DNA of 64,000 nucleotides. It comes from Chryseobacterium gleum (GTDB lineage Bacteria > Bacteroidota > Bacteroidia > Flavobacteriales_D > Sanyastnellaceae). The position numbers and the translations under genes are program-made. The notes under the pieces are model-generated. The model was not told the origin of the DNA. It was given only the letters and a program-made list of their open reading frames with translations, and made no database searches. Each line of letters begins with the position of its first letter. Positions within the stretch are counted from its first letter, which is position 1. Location of the stretch: assembly GCA_945881835.1 (NCBI GenBank), contig CAMCVP010000001.1:310001-374000 (forward strand). The letters run 5' to 3'. Shown here piece by piece: positions 1 through 9,124 of this stretch.

Positions 1-3000
1 AAGTCGCTGTAGCGAACACGCTCTCTGTTTTTGTAAGCTATAATAAATGCATCGCCGTATCCCATTTGACGAATTTCATTTCGGGCTTGAATGGCTTCCG
101 TGTATGAACTGAAAAATCCAGTACTATATCGAATGAATCCGTTCGACTGACGTTCGGCATAAACGGGCGCAAATTGATTGAACGTGTTGTTCGCAACAGG
201 AATGCGAAAAGCACCAACTTGGATAGTGTAAAAAGATCCCTCTGGCAAAGGCAATCCAATTGGAATCGGATTCACATCGCTATACACCGAGGTCGTTTGT
301 TTTTGATACAAAGTAGATTTAATAATCTCAGGAATGGTTGTGAAAGAACTAGCGTTGTTGGAACTGACGTTGTTGGAACTGACGTTGTTGGAACTGACGT
401 TGTTGGAACTAGCGTTGTTAGAACTAGCGTTGTTGGAACTGGCGTTGTTGGAACTTGCGTTGTTGGAACTGACGTTGTTGGAACTAGAGTTGTTGGAACT
501 GACGTTGTTGGAACTTGCGTTGTTGGAACTTGCGTTGTTGGAACTTACGTTGTTGGAACTGACGTTGTTGGAACTTGCGTTGTTAGAGGCAGGAGTTGTT
601 TTTTCAACTAAAAATTGCAATTCATTTTTTGCATTTCTTTCTAAGGCAAATGCTCTCGCATTTTTTGCGTAACGCTCGAAGAAATCAGCTTCAGTTTTAG
701 CGGCTGCGCGAAGTGTGCTTGCCTCTTTCATGTATGCAACAGCATTTTCATACGATTTTTTATCTTCGAGAGTAGCAATGCTCGTAGGCACCCCGGTATT
801 TTTCTTCCAAGCAGATTGAAGATCAATTAAGATATTCGAATTGTGCTCTGCAATGAGTGCAGCATTCTTATCCTCCTCTTGCATTTTCTGGAATGTCAAT
901 TGGTTGCGTTGTTCCGTCAATTCAGCAATTCGCTCCTGAGAAGTTTCAGCCTTAATTCTTCGGTTTATCGTCTCGATTTCACTGTACAGTTTTTCAATTT
1001 CTGCACGATTGGTGATTTCAACGCTTTCGCTTTTCAACTCATCAAAAATATTTTCATCCTTGTAATTCGACTGTCCTGGACTATTGATAATGCTCGTTTC
1101 CGCTGAAGAAAAAGTTCTGTCAGAACTCACGTTGTTAGAACTGTCGTTGTTGGAACTTGCATTGTTAGAACTGTCGTTGTTGGAACTTGCGTTGTTGGAA
1201 CTGGCGTTGTTAGAATTGGCGTTGTTAGAACTTACGTTGTTGGAACTTACGTTGTTAGAACTGTCGTTGTTGGAACTTGCGTTGTTAGAACTTACGTTGT
1301 TAGAACTTACGTTGTTAGAACTGGCGTTGTTAGAACTTACGTTGTTGGAACTTGCGTTGTTAGAACTGTCGTTGTTGGAACTGGCGTTGTTCGCTGCAGT
1401 TGGATTTTCGTAATGTGAATTCTCCAATGCTGTTGAAACACGATTTTTCGATTCGGTGATTTCAGTTTTTAGAGATTCAACATCAACAGTGTTGGTTAGA
1501 TTTTTAAATTCAGGTTTGATCTCAGGTTGTTTCTCGTTTTCTAATTCTTGAAGCAGTTTCAATAACGTTGAGGCCTCTTGCAGAGCCAACTCGCGGATCC
1601 GAAGATTTTCTTTTTCAGCTTCAATATCTTCCTGAGCAGATGCATACTCAGCTTCGAGCGCATTCAATTCGTTCGCCAAACGTGCGATATCTTTTTTCTT
1701 TTTTGTGACAGACATTTGCTTATTCAGAGAATTCGCCTGCTGCTCAATTTCTTCAAGTTCTCTCGTCTTTGTATTAATTCTGAGTTGAGCATCGTCGCGT
1801 TGAGCTTTAGCTTCATTTACTTTCGCTTTAGCATCTTGCGATTTCCAAGATACTTCCTTTTCAGTTGCAAGTCCTAGTTCGCTTTTCGGGTTTTTAGCAA
1901 CATAATCATTAACTAAATAGGCAGCCATCGGCGTGTCTTTTTCCGCGAGAGATTCCTTGATTTGCTTATTTGTAGCTTGAACATTGCTAAGCTGTTCGCG
2001 CAACTCTTTTTCTCTGTTTTTTGAAATTTCGTATGTAGCAATGGCCGCAACACTGCGATCTTGTGTTTCAATCATATGAACTCTCACTTCTGCAAGTTTC
2101 ACGCTGTCTGCGATTGATTCAGGTTTTTCAAATCGTACATTTTGAAATTCTTCATACGCTTCATCCGTTTCAGAAAGCGTTTGTTGAACGAATTGAAGCA
2201 GCGATTTTGAAGTTTGTTCTGCCAAGGCAATTTCCCGCTTTAGTGCTGCAATGGTTTTTTCTTGTGACGACAAAACAGTATCAATTTCTATACGCTGCGC
2301 AGCCGGAGGGATAGTCGTGGTAGTTGTTCCTGTTGTGTTGATATTTGAACCATTCGAATTCGCTGCCGTTGAAGATGCCAACTCAACAGTAGCATTCACA
2401 TCGAGTTCCGATTTAGCCAATAACATCTGACGTTGAAGATCTTCTACATTGTCATTCAGCGGGTCGTTCCAGTAGTTCTTTACTTCAACTTTTTCTCTAC
2501 CCTCTGTATTGGTATAGACAATTTCTTGTCGAAAAACGCGGGAACCATCTGATACTGGAATCTTCACGTGAACTTCGTGAATTTGTGGACTTCCAGGGGG
2601 TTGAATTTTGTAAGTGTAATTTCCAGCTGTTGGAATAAAAAGCAGATACTGTCCGTTCGATTCACGCGCTTGCGTGTCCATGATTTTTCGATTCGTTAAA
2701 TCGTCGAACACCTGAATTTTTGCTTCCGTCTGATTCACGTCAACACGTGAAATGAATTCCCCTTTTAAATAGGTAATGTTCATTGGAATGCCGTTCACGA
2801 AAACGCGATAGACATACAATTTATCTGGCGATGTTAGTCTGCTACTGGCGAAATATGCTGTTGTGTTCAACGAGTCTGTGATGAAGAACAAGTCGTCGTC
2901 TGGAGTGTTGATCGCAAAATCTAGATTTATAGCCGGGCCAAAATCATTGATGGTGGCATCCCATTCACATCTGAAAATATCATAACCACCCATACTTCCG

Positions 3001-3809
3001 TGGCCCTTAGAGGCAAAATAGAGGGTGCTTCCATTAGGATGCATGAATGCAAAGTCCTCGTCGAATTCCGTGTTCACTGAACTTTTTAACTTTACAGGAG
3101 TGGTAAAAGATCCGTTGACACGGGAAGTCATATAAATTTCTTTTCCGTTTGCGCCGTCCCTTCCTTTACTTGAAAAGAAAATTTTCTTACCGTTGTTCGG
3201 AAGGAAAAACACTTTTTCTTCCTTAGACTTAAGGTCGAGTTTCGAAAGAAGTTCTCGGGGAGTAGAAATGATTTTTCCAATAGAAGGATCGATGTTCATG
3301 TATCGGTAAAAACTCGATTTCTCTGCTTCTGTTTTTTCGAGGACCTGAACATCTTTAATGCTATTCATGAGGTTAAGCCCAGATTCAGCAGAGAGCTTTT
3401 GCGCTTTACAATCGGATTTGCTAAATTGTTTTTTATCCGCTACAGCTTCGAATTTTTCATATTCGGAAAGTGCTTCCTTGAAATTGTAACTCAAGTGATA
3501 AGCCCGAGCAAGATAGTAATGTGTCTCTGGTTCAGAATAGCCTCTGCGAATACCATCCTTCATAAAAAAGATGCACTTGTCGCGATCTGTAGTGGCGTAT
3601 ATTCCGGCTGCACCAAAACGAAAGGCATACATAGGGTTGCTTCCGTACAACGAAACCAATTGCGAATACTGCGCATAAGCTTGGACGTAATTTCCTTCCT
3701 CGAAAAACACGTTAGCTTCAGCCGACAATGCCTTTTCGTCAATTGGCTTTTGTGCACAGACAACGCCAATGCAAAATGTTAGAATGAATATGGAAATTAG
3801 TTTTCTAAT
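1..3809 (-). CDS. Large PorE-like envelope protein with TPR, propeller, coiled coils and SPOR-like end (3' part outside window)
   Basis: One open frame runs leftward from about 3809 off the window edge, giving about 1,270 visible residues. Visible order: signal peptide ending VVCAQ (1-20), TPR-like helices (25-130), a PD40/WD40-like propeller (about 170-325, with 'SKGHGSMGGYDIFRCEW'), a carboxypeptidase-regulatory-like beta domain (about 345-435), long coiled coils (about 505-795 and 900-1070), two SNNxS pentapeptide arrays, and a SPOR-like domain from about 1190 ('FYTIQVGAF', 'YTEAIQARNEIRQMGYGDAFI'-type helix and strand). The N-terminal half resembles PorE of the T9SS, but PorE ends in an OmpA domain, whereas here a SPOR-like, potentially peptidoglycan-binding, domain is seen. 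Role in anchoring the envelope is inferred. The start is uncertain: the signal peptide begins at an ATT codon (3809-3807), and no in-frame ATG, GTG or TTG lies just upstream. Confidence 0.85.
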   Translation of the reverse strand, partial: MRKLISIFILTFCIGVVCAQKPIDEKALSAEANVFFEEGNYVQAYAQYSQLVSLYGSNPMYAFRFGAAGIYATTDRDKCIFFMKDGIRRGYSEPETHYYLARAYHLSYNFKEALSEYEKFEAVADKKQFSKSDCKAQKLSAESGLNLMNSIKDVQVLEKTEAEKSSFYRYMNIDPSIGKIISTPRELLSKLDLKSKEEKVFFLPNNGKKIFFSSKGRDGANGKEIYMTSRVNGSFTTPVKLKSSVNTEFDEDFAFMHPNGSTLYFASKGHGSMGGYDIFRCEWDATINDFGPAINLDFAINTPDDDLFFITDSLNTTAYFASSRLTSPDKLYVYRVFVNGIPMNITYLKGEFISRVDVNQTEAKIQVFDDLTNRKIMDTQARESNGQYLLFIPTAGNYTYKIQPPGSPQIHEVHVKIPVSDGSRVFRQEIVYTNTEGREKVEVKNYWNDPLNDNVEDLQRQMLLAKSELDVNATVELASSTAANSNGSNINTTGTTTTTIPPAAQRIEIDTVLSSQEKTIAALKREIALAEQTSKSLLQFVQQTLSETDEAYEEFQNVRFEKPESIADSVKLAEVRVHMIETQDRSVAAIATYEISKNREKELREQLSNVQATNKQIKESLAEKDTPMAAYLVNDYVAKNPKSELGLATEKEVSWKSQDAKAKVNEAKAQRDDAQLRINTKTRELEEIEQQANSLNKQMSVTKKKKDIARLANELNALEAEYASAQEDIEAEKENLRIRELALQEASTLLKLLQELENEKQPEIKPEFKNLTNTVDVESLKTEITESKNRVSTALENSHYENPTAANNASSNNDSSNNASSNNVSSNNASSNNVSSNNVSSNNASSNNDSSNNVSSNNVSSNNANSNNASSNNASSNNDSSNNASSNNDSSNNVSSDRTFSSAETSIINSPGQSNYKDENIFDELKSESVEITNRAEIEKLYSEIETINRRIKAETSQERIAELTEQRNQLTFQKMQEEDKNAALIAEHNSNILIDLQSAWKKNTGVPTSIATLEDKKSYENAVAYMKEASTLRAAAKTEADFFERYAKNARAFALERNAKNELQFLVEKTTPASNNASSNNVSSNNVSSNNASSNNASSNNVSSNNSSSNNVSSNNASSNNASSNNASSNNASSNNVSSNNVSSNNVSSNNASSFTTIPEIIKSTLYQKQTTSVYSDVNPIPIGLPLPEGSFYTIQVGAFRIPVANNTFNQFAPVYAERQSNGFIRYSTGFFSSYTEAIQARNEIRQMGYGDAFIIAYKNRERVRYSD
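346..585 (-). repeat. 15-bp tandem repeat, 16 units, coding for SNN[V/A/S]S
   Basis: Sixteen head-to-tail 15-bp units (plus-strand unit gaactNNcgttgttg) lie in frame inside the large leftward gene. On the coding strand each unit reads Ser-Asn-Asn-Xaa-Ser, where Xaa is Val, Ala or once Ser. Variation is almost confined to the codon for Xaa and the wobble base of one Ser codon. It forms a low-complexity Asn/Ser linker between the second coiled coil and the SPOR-like domain. Confidence 0.95.
1123..1392 (-). repeat. 15-bp tandem repeat, 18 units, coding for SNN[D/A/V]S
   Basis: Eighteen units of the same 15-bp family as the array at 346-585, in the same reading frame and 538 bp away. Here Asp (GAC) is common at the variable position, which is not seen in the other array. 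One unit carries gaatt for gaact and one carries cattg for cgttg. The array separates two coiled-coil segments of the large leftward gene. Confidence 0.95.
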
Positions 3810-3890
3810 GGCCCTTGTTTTTTGTTGAAAATGCGAAAATACATCGCAAATTCGCTTCGATATTTATTTACACGCTGAAAGATACGAAAT

Positions 3891-4277
3891 ATGAAGAATT
3901 CGGTAACTATTGGAACTCTTTTATTGGCACTAGCCGTTGTACTAGGGGCCTTTGCTGCACACGGTTTGAAAAACGTTTTGAACGAACACAGTCTTGAGAT
4001 TTTTAATAAAGGGGTGTATTATCAAGTCATTCATTCTTTTGGAATTTTATTCAGTGCTTTACTCTTGAAAGATTCGGAAGGTTTGAAACGAGTTACAACT
4101 TTGTTTTTAGCAGGAATAATTTGCTTTTCAGGTTCATTGTACCTCCTAGCTTTTTCTTTTTCTTTGAATGAAATGTTGCTGAAAATTATAGGTCCCATAA
4201 CGCCAATAGGCGGACTGTTCTTTGTTGCTTCCTGGGTTGCTCTTTTGCGCGCTTATCGAAAGTTAGAGATTAATTAA
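3891..4277 (+). CDS. DUF423 family small membrane protein
   Basis: This 128-residue protein has four hydrophobic segments and the DUF423 (YgdD-like) hallmarks 'GAFAAHGLK' near residue 20 and 'YQVIHSFGILFSALLL' near residue 45, followed by 'FSGSLYLLAF'. It is an inner-membrane protein of unknown function. The length matches the family. It is divergent from the large envelope gene with about 80 bp between starts. The downstream peroxiredoxin has its own promoter-like boxes, so the two need not be cotranscribed. Confidence 0.9.
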   Translation: MKNSVTIGTLLLALAVVLGAFAAHGLKNVLNEHSLEIFNKGVYYQVIHSFGILFSALLLKDSEGLKRVTTLFLAGIICFSGSLYLLAFSFSLNEMLLKIIGPITPIGGLFFVASWVALLRAYRKLEIN

Positions 4278-4284
4278 TGTAGAA

Positions 4285-4317
4285 TTGAACATAACTCGTT
4301 CAATGCTGTTAACTTTG
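4285..4317 (+). promoter_or_regulatory. Bacteroidota-type promoter of the peroxiredoxin gene
   Basis: A perfect TAnnTTTG -7 box (TAACTTTG, 4310-4317) follows a TTG (4285-4287) after 22 bp, fitting the TTTG/TAnnTTTG consensus of the Bacteroidota housekeeping sigma factor. The expected start site is near 4324, giving a leader of only about 8 nt before the ATG at 4332. Confidence 0.65.
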
Positions 4318-4331
4318 CAAAAAATAAAATT

Positions 4332-4964
4332 ATGTCATCACTAGTCGGAAAAAAAGCGCCTTCATTTAAGGCAGCAGCAATCACTAACGGAGGAACCTTG
4401 GTGAGTGATTTTTCATTGGATCAATTCATCGGAAAGCAGCACGTTGTTTTCTTCTTTTATCCAAAGGATTTCACTTTTGTTTGTCCAACTGAATTGCATG
4501 CATTTCAAGAGATGTTAGCTGAATTTGAGGCACGCAATTGTGCTGTTGTTGCATGTTCTACAGATACAGCAGAAAGCCACTGGGGTTGGTTGCAAATGGA
4601 AAAGAAGGCGGGCGGTATCAAAGGGATTACTTATCCTTTGGTTGCAGACGTTTCAAAAATTATTTCTGATAATTACGGAGTTTTAGCAGGAGAATACGAT
4701 TACGATTCTGAAGGTAACTTGGTTGCTAACGGACCAATGATTGCTTTCCGCGGATTGTTCCTTATCGACAAAGAGGGTGTCGTTATGCACCAATTGATCA
4801 ATAACTTCCCATTGGGAAGAAACGTTGACGAGGCATTGCGCATGGTTGACGCACTTCAGTTCTTCGAAGAGAACGGAGAAGTTTGTCCTGCGAACTGGAC
4901 CAAAGGAAGCGATGGATTGAAAGACACTCACGACGGGGTTGCTGATTATTTGGCTAACCACTAA
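4332..4964 (+). CDS. Typical 2-Cys peroxiredoxin (AhpC/TSA family)
   Basis: This 210-residue cytoplasmic thiol peroxidase reduces hydrogen peroxide and organic peroxides. The peroxidatic Cys51 sits in the classic 'FTFVCPTE' motif, and the resolving Cys185 sits in 'EVCPANW' near the C-terminus, so both cysteines of a typical 2-Cys Prx are present. Length is normal for the Prx1/AhpC group. No AhpF-like reductase is nearby, so the electron donor (thioredoxin or AhpF) cannot be told. The gene is monocistronic by its signals: a promoter directly upstream and a strong hairpin terminator directly downstream. Confidence 0.97.
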   Translation: MSSLVGKKAPSFKAAAITNGGTLVSDFSLDQFIGKQHVVFFFYPKDFTFVCPTELHAFQEMLAEFEARNCAVVACSTDTAESHWGWLQMEKKAGGIKGITYPLVADVSKIISDNYGVLAGEYDYDSEGNLVANGPMIAFRGLFLIDKEGVVMHQLINNFPLGRNVDEALRMVDALQFFEENGEVCPANWTKGSDGLKDTHDGVADYLANH

Positions 4965-4981
4965 TTCAAAATATTTGAATG

Positions 4982-5005
4982 AAAAGGGCTCTCTGGAGCC
5001 CTTTT
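4982..5005 (+). terminator. Rho-independent terminator after the peroxiredoxin gene
   Basis: Perfect 10-bp stem AAAAGGGCTC / GAGCCCTTTT with a TCTG loop, followed by more T residues (to 5008). It lies 17 bp after the stop codon. Confidence 0.9.
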
Positions 5006-5044
5006 TTTATGCTGTGAATTTATTTGTGCCGTATTCTTGTAATT

Positions 5045-8000
5045 ATGATGAAACGTATATTCTCTTTAACCTTTTCGTGTTTAATTTCTTTTAGCCTCTT
5101 CGCTCAAGAAGATCCCATGTGGACAGATTTTATGCATAGTGATATTTCTGTTTTTGATTTTATTGAGGAAATGAATGAAGCGTGGCCGCAACGCCCAACC
5201 GAACGCGGACAAGGATACAAGCCATTGGAACGTTTTAAGTGGTTAATGGAAACGCATGCCGATGAGAATGGTAAAGTGCTAAACGGAAGAGAGACCATAG
5301 AGTTGTGGACCGCTTTGAAGAATTACACCGGTCAGCGCTCCGTTTCCGGCAATTGGCAACCGCTAGGTCCAATTCTCGATGGAGTGACTACACGCGAAAA
5401 CATTGAGGGTGTTGGTCGTGTCTCGTGCATTGCGTTTCATCCTACAGACGATCAGATAATGCTCGTCGGAACACCTGCCGGCGGAATTTGGAAATCAACA
5501 AACGGAGGTGCCTCTTGGTCTTCAAACACAGATCAATTGCCTACGTTAGGTGTAAGTGCAATTGCTTTCGATCCGATGAATTCCAATATTATTTATGCCG
5601 GAACTGGCGATCGTGACGCTGGAGATTCCCCTGGAATGGGAATGCTTCGAAGCGATGACGGTGGCGAAACATGGAATTTTGTGAACACCGGAATTTCAAC
5701 ACGAACAGTTGGAGATATTATTGTTTGTGAAGATCAGGCAGGCAGCATTGTTATTGCAACTGATCTTGGAATTCGCAGATCAATTGATGGAGGAAACACA
5801 TGGACACAGGCTTCTTCGAATACGTTTGACTATAAAGATTTGGCAAGACATCCGACTGCTCCAAACATTCTTTACGCAACGGGTGCAGGAAGATTTTATC
5901 GCAGTGAAGACTTCGGATTAAGTTGGACACAGAGCAACAACGGTATGAGCAATGGCACGCGCATGTGTGTCTCTGTAAATGCCTCCGAGCCAGACGCAGT
6001 CTTTGTTTTACGCACAGGAACATATGCGTACACAGGTACATTTAAGAGTACAGACGCTGGCTTAACGTTTATGCAAATGAGCAGCACACCGAATATCATG
6101 GGCTGGTCTGCCGATGGCTCTAGCACAGGCGGACAGGCGTGGTATGACCTATGTCTTTCAGGAGATGCGCTTACACCGAATGTTATCTATTGTGGTGGAA
6201 TTCGAGTGAAGAAAAGTATAGACGGCGGAGTGACATGGCAAGACATCAACTCGAATTTTATTCATGTCGATCAGCATGAAATGGCTATTAATCCGCACAA
6301 CAATGATCTCTATGTGTGCAACGATGGGGGACTTTATCGTTATTTAAACAACAGCGAGTGGCAAGATATTTCCGATGGAATTGTAAACGGACAAATTTAC
6401 AGAATGGGCCAATCTCCGCATGATGGCTCAAGAGCTTTAACGGGTTTCCAGGACAATGGTACTGCGGAGTTTCAGGGGGCGCGTTGGGTAAGAACTGGAG
6501 GAGGAGATGGATTCGAATGTATGTATGATTACGAAGAAGAGGGACGCAGGTACAGCAGTATCTATTACGGTGATTTGTACAGAACTTCAAATAACTACAT
6601 CAATCAGAAATTTGCTGGTAACGGAACAAATGAAATGACCGAAGAAGGGGCGTGGAGCACACCGTATTGCTTGCACCCAGAGAGCAGTTCTACCATGTTT
6701 GTTGGAATGAAGAACATTTGGAGATCGAAGAACATTAAGCACGTTGAAAAGGATTCGATTATTTGGGAGAAAATATCAACGAATTTTTTAAGCGCGAATA
6801 CAACGGATTGCAATCAGATAAGACCACACTACACGAAAGGAAATGTGTTGTACGCATCGAAGGGATCTCGTAAATTGGGAAGAACCGATAACGCCATGGC
6901 CGATACGGTAGTTTGGCAAAACATTAGCACGTTTTTGCCGAATGCAGTAGTTGCAGTTAACGCCATTGAAACACACAAAACAGATTCTCTTATTGTATAT
7001 ATCGGTTTCAACAAAAATGTGTACAAAAGTTTAACGGGCGGTACTTCATGGACGCTCATGACACCGAATTTGCCAGACGTTGCGGTGAATACTCTTGTTA
7101 CAGACACTTCGTCGGTACTTGAGAATTTATATATCGGAACCGATTTAGGAATTTATTATTGGGATGCAAGCATGACGGATTGGGTGAATTTTTCATCAGG
7201 ATTTCCATACGCTTCGCGTGTAACGGAATTGGAGATTTCGTATGATTCTCCGAAACGTATTCGTGCTTCAACCTACGGAAGAGGATTGTGGGAAAGTGAT
7301 TTGTATAGCCCTGAGACGAATGTATTCCCGACAAGCGCTGTATGGAACTCACCGAATACAACCGGTGAGGTTATCGGCACTTTCGATGCTGAAATTTTCT
7401 TCTATCGCAACCTTCAAAACATAGATGTTACAGATCTTTCGGTCTCTGATTTTTATATTGAAAATGGAACAGTGAATGCTGTAAGCGGCGGCCCTTCGAA
7501 CTATACAATAAATATTACACCAACAACTTTTGGACAAGTTAAGGTGGCTCTTCCAAGTAACTCTGCGATAGACAATTTCTTCACCGGAAATTCTGCAAGT
7601 GATACTTTGAAATTGGTATTTATGGAAGCACCAGCAGCATTTGGAAGTAAAGGTCCGGGTGGTGTTGGAGATGCAGATGATTTGGCATTTTGGATGCGCG
7701 CAGATAAAGGAGCGCTCTTGAATGGAGCACTTTCAGCGAACGATGGGGATCCTGTTTATATCTGGCAAGATCAAAGTGGAAACAACAGTTCAGCTTCGCA
7801 AGGAAGCGTGAATCAGCGTCCAACGTTTGTTGCGAACGACGGGGTATACACTCGCCCCGGAATTCAATTCGACGGTGAAAATGACTTCTTGCAAATGAAT
7901 GATGTTTTAGGTGGAAGAAGCACCAGTGCTTACTGTGTGGTTGAAACAGATTCGATTTTGTTCAATGATCACGGATGGTTCGCCAGTGCCCGTGTTCCGA

Positions 8001-9091
8001 ATGGGTACCTTCTTCACCCTTGGAAAAACGACTACTACTACCACGGTGAAGTTTTAGATTTAGAAAGTAATTATTCCGGCTCGCCAATTTTTTATATCGG
8101 CGAAGCTACTTCACCACACATATACGGACTTATATACGAGCAAGACGATTTGCATCAATTGTTCTATACCATTTTCGATGATCATCTTTATCCTTTCCCA
8201 GGCGTGAACATCGGTGCACGCGACAACACGACTCCGATTGACATTCGTTTCGGATGGGATTTTGACGATCGCTTTGGTAAAGGAAGAATGGGCGAGAATA
8301 TTCTCTACAAAAGAAGGCTTCACCTTTCGCAACACATTATTGTAAACAATTATTTGGCGGTTAAATACGGAATGGATTTGGGCCTACAGGCTCGTTACTT
8401 CCATCCGAATTATGCGGAAGAAATTATTGGTGTGGGACAAGAAAATGTGGGCGACAAACACGAAGTTGCCCAAGGATTGGGAGAGCTGGAAATCAGTGCT
8501 TCGGGCACCATGTCCGATGGGAATTATTTCTTGGTTGGAAGCGATGTGAACGGAATGAATGTGAGCAATGCTGTCTATCCGTTTATCTCGAATCGAATTG
8601 AACGCACATATGCCTTTACACGCACGGGAGAGCCCTTTGCTACAACGTTACGCATTCAAGCTTCGGACTTGATAGGGTTGAATGAAGTGAATGTTATCTT
8701 GAGCGAATCGGAAAGCTTCAATATATCTTCTTCGTTGCAAGTTTATCCGATGACCTTGGTGGGTGATGCGTACGAAGTTACAGTGCAATTTCCTGCATCG
8801 GGCGTTTTTACCATTGGAGAAACACCAGCCATTAATGTGATTGAGAATGCATTGAATCAAGTGTCAGTATTCCCGGTTCCTGCAAATAACAAATTGAATG
8901 TAAATGTTGGACATGATGTGTTGAATGATACATTCTATGCAGTGTATACAGCAGACGGAAAACAAGTGATGAGCGGAAGAATTACTTCTTCGCAGCAGCA
9001 AATTGATTTAATGTCGATAGCGTCAGGATTTTATGTTTTGCATATCCAGGATAAAGGATCGGTTGTGAAAAGGGACTTTATAAAATTGTAA
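5045..9091 (+). CDS. Exported multi-domain propeller/lectin protein with T9SS type A sorting domain
   Basis: About 1,348 residues. The likely start is the ATG at 5045 or 5048, giving the signal peptide MKRIFSLTFSCLISFSLFAQ; a longer frame begins at 5024. The first ~750 residues carry BNR/sortilin-like propeller repeats (several 'STNGGASW', 'SIDGGNTW' Asp-box-like motifs). Around residues 880-1120 lies the LamG/concanavalin-like module usual in T9SS cargo ('ADDLAFWMRADKG', 'WQDQSGNN', 'YLAVKYGMDLG'). The end is a type A C-terminal domain ('VFPVPANNKLNV', 'GFYVLHIQDKG'). It is expected to cross the outer membrane by T9SS and be released or anchored at the surface. The substrate is unknown. It is a paralogue in layout of the protein at 32893. 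Confidence 0.92.
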   Translation: MMKRIFSLTFSCLISFSLFAQEDPMWTDFMHSDISVFDFIEEMNEAWPQRPTERGQGYKPLERFKWLMETHADENGKVLNGRETIELWTALKNYTGQRSVSGNWQPLGPILDGVTTRENIEGVGRVSCIAFHPTDDQIMLVGTPAGGIWKSTNGGASWSSNTDQLPTLGVSAIAFDPMNSNIIYAGTGDRDAGDSPGMGMLRSDDGGETWNFVNTGISTRTVGDIIVCEDQAGSIVIATDLGIRRSIDGGNTWTQASSNTFDYKDLARHPTAPNILYATGAGRFYRSEDFGLSWTQSNNGMSNGTRMCVSVNASEPDAVFVLRTGTYAYTGTFKSTDAGLTFMQMSSTPNIMGWSADGSSTGGQAWYDLCLSGDALTPNVIYCGGIRVKKSIDGGVTWQDINSNFIHVDQHEMAINPHNNDLYVCNDGGLYRYLNNSEWQDISDGIVNGQIYRMGQSPHDGSRALTGFQDNGTAEFQGARWVRTGGGDGFECMYDYEEEGRRYSSIYYGDLYRTSNNYINQKFAGNGTNEMTEEGAWSTPYCLHPESSSTMFVGMKNIWRSKNIKHVEKDSIIWEKISTNFLSANTTDCNQIRPHYTKGNVLYASKGSRKLGRTDNAMADTVVWQNISTFLPNAVVAVNAIETHKTDSLIVYIGFNKNVYKSLTGGTSWTLMTPNLPDVAVNTLVTDTSSVLENLYIGTDLGIYYWDASMTDWVNFSSGFPYASRVTELEISYDSPKRIRASTYGRGLWESDLYSPETNVFPTSAVWNSPNTTGEVIGTFDAEIFFYRNLQNIDVTDLSVSDFYIENGTVNAVSGGPSNYTINITPTTFGQVKVALPSNSAIDNFFTGNSASDTLKLVFMEAPAAFGSKGPGGVGDADDLAFWMRADKGALLNGALSANDGDPVYIWQDQSGNNSSASQGSVNQRPTFVANDGVYTRPGIQFDGENDFLQMNDVLGGRSTSAYCVVETDSILFNDHGWFASARVPNGYLLHPWKNDYYYHGEVLDLESNYSGSPIFYIGEATSPHIYGLIYEQDDLHQLFYTIFDDHLYPFPGVNIGARDNTTPIDIRFGWDFDDRFGKGRMGENILYKRRLHLSQHIIVNNYLAVKYGMDLGLQARYFHPNYAEEIIGVGQENVGDKHEVAQGLGELEISASGTMSDGNYFLVGSDVNGMNVSNAVYPFISNRIERTYAFTRTGEPFATTLRIQASDLIGLNEVNVILSESESFNISSSLQVYPMTLVGDAYEVTVQFPASGVFTIGETPAINVIENALNQVSVFPVPANNKLNVNVGHDVLNDTFYAVYTADGKQVMSGRITSSQQQIDLMSIASGFYVLHIQDKGSVVKRDFIKL

Positions 9092-9095
9092 TGGT

Positions 9096-9103
9096 TATAT
9101 TTG
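9096..9103 (+). promoter_or_regulatory. TAnnTTTG -7 box before the type B T9SS cargo gene
   Basis: TATATTTG matches the Bacteroidota -7 consensus exactly, 5 bp after the stop of the preceding gene and 21 bp before the ATG at 9125. No convincing -33 TTG lies at the right distance, so this is a candidate only. Confidence 0.4.
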
Positions 9104-9124
9104 TTCATACCTTAACTTTTTTCC

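Noticed and set aside
340-1400. CRISPR-like array
   Set aside because: The 15-bp units follow each other without spacers and translate in frame as SNNxS; no cas gene is nearby.
174-1413. Rightward ORFs over 174-611, 334-672 and 1084-1413 with VVGTD- or LLELT-type repeats
   Set aside because: They are shadows of the 15-bp arrays read on the other strand; the leftward frame is continuous over 3.8 kb with a signal peptide and recognisable domains.
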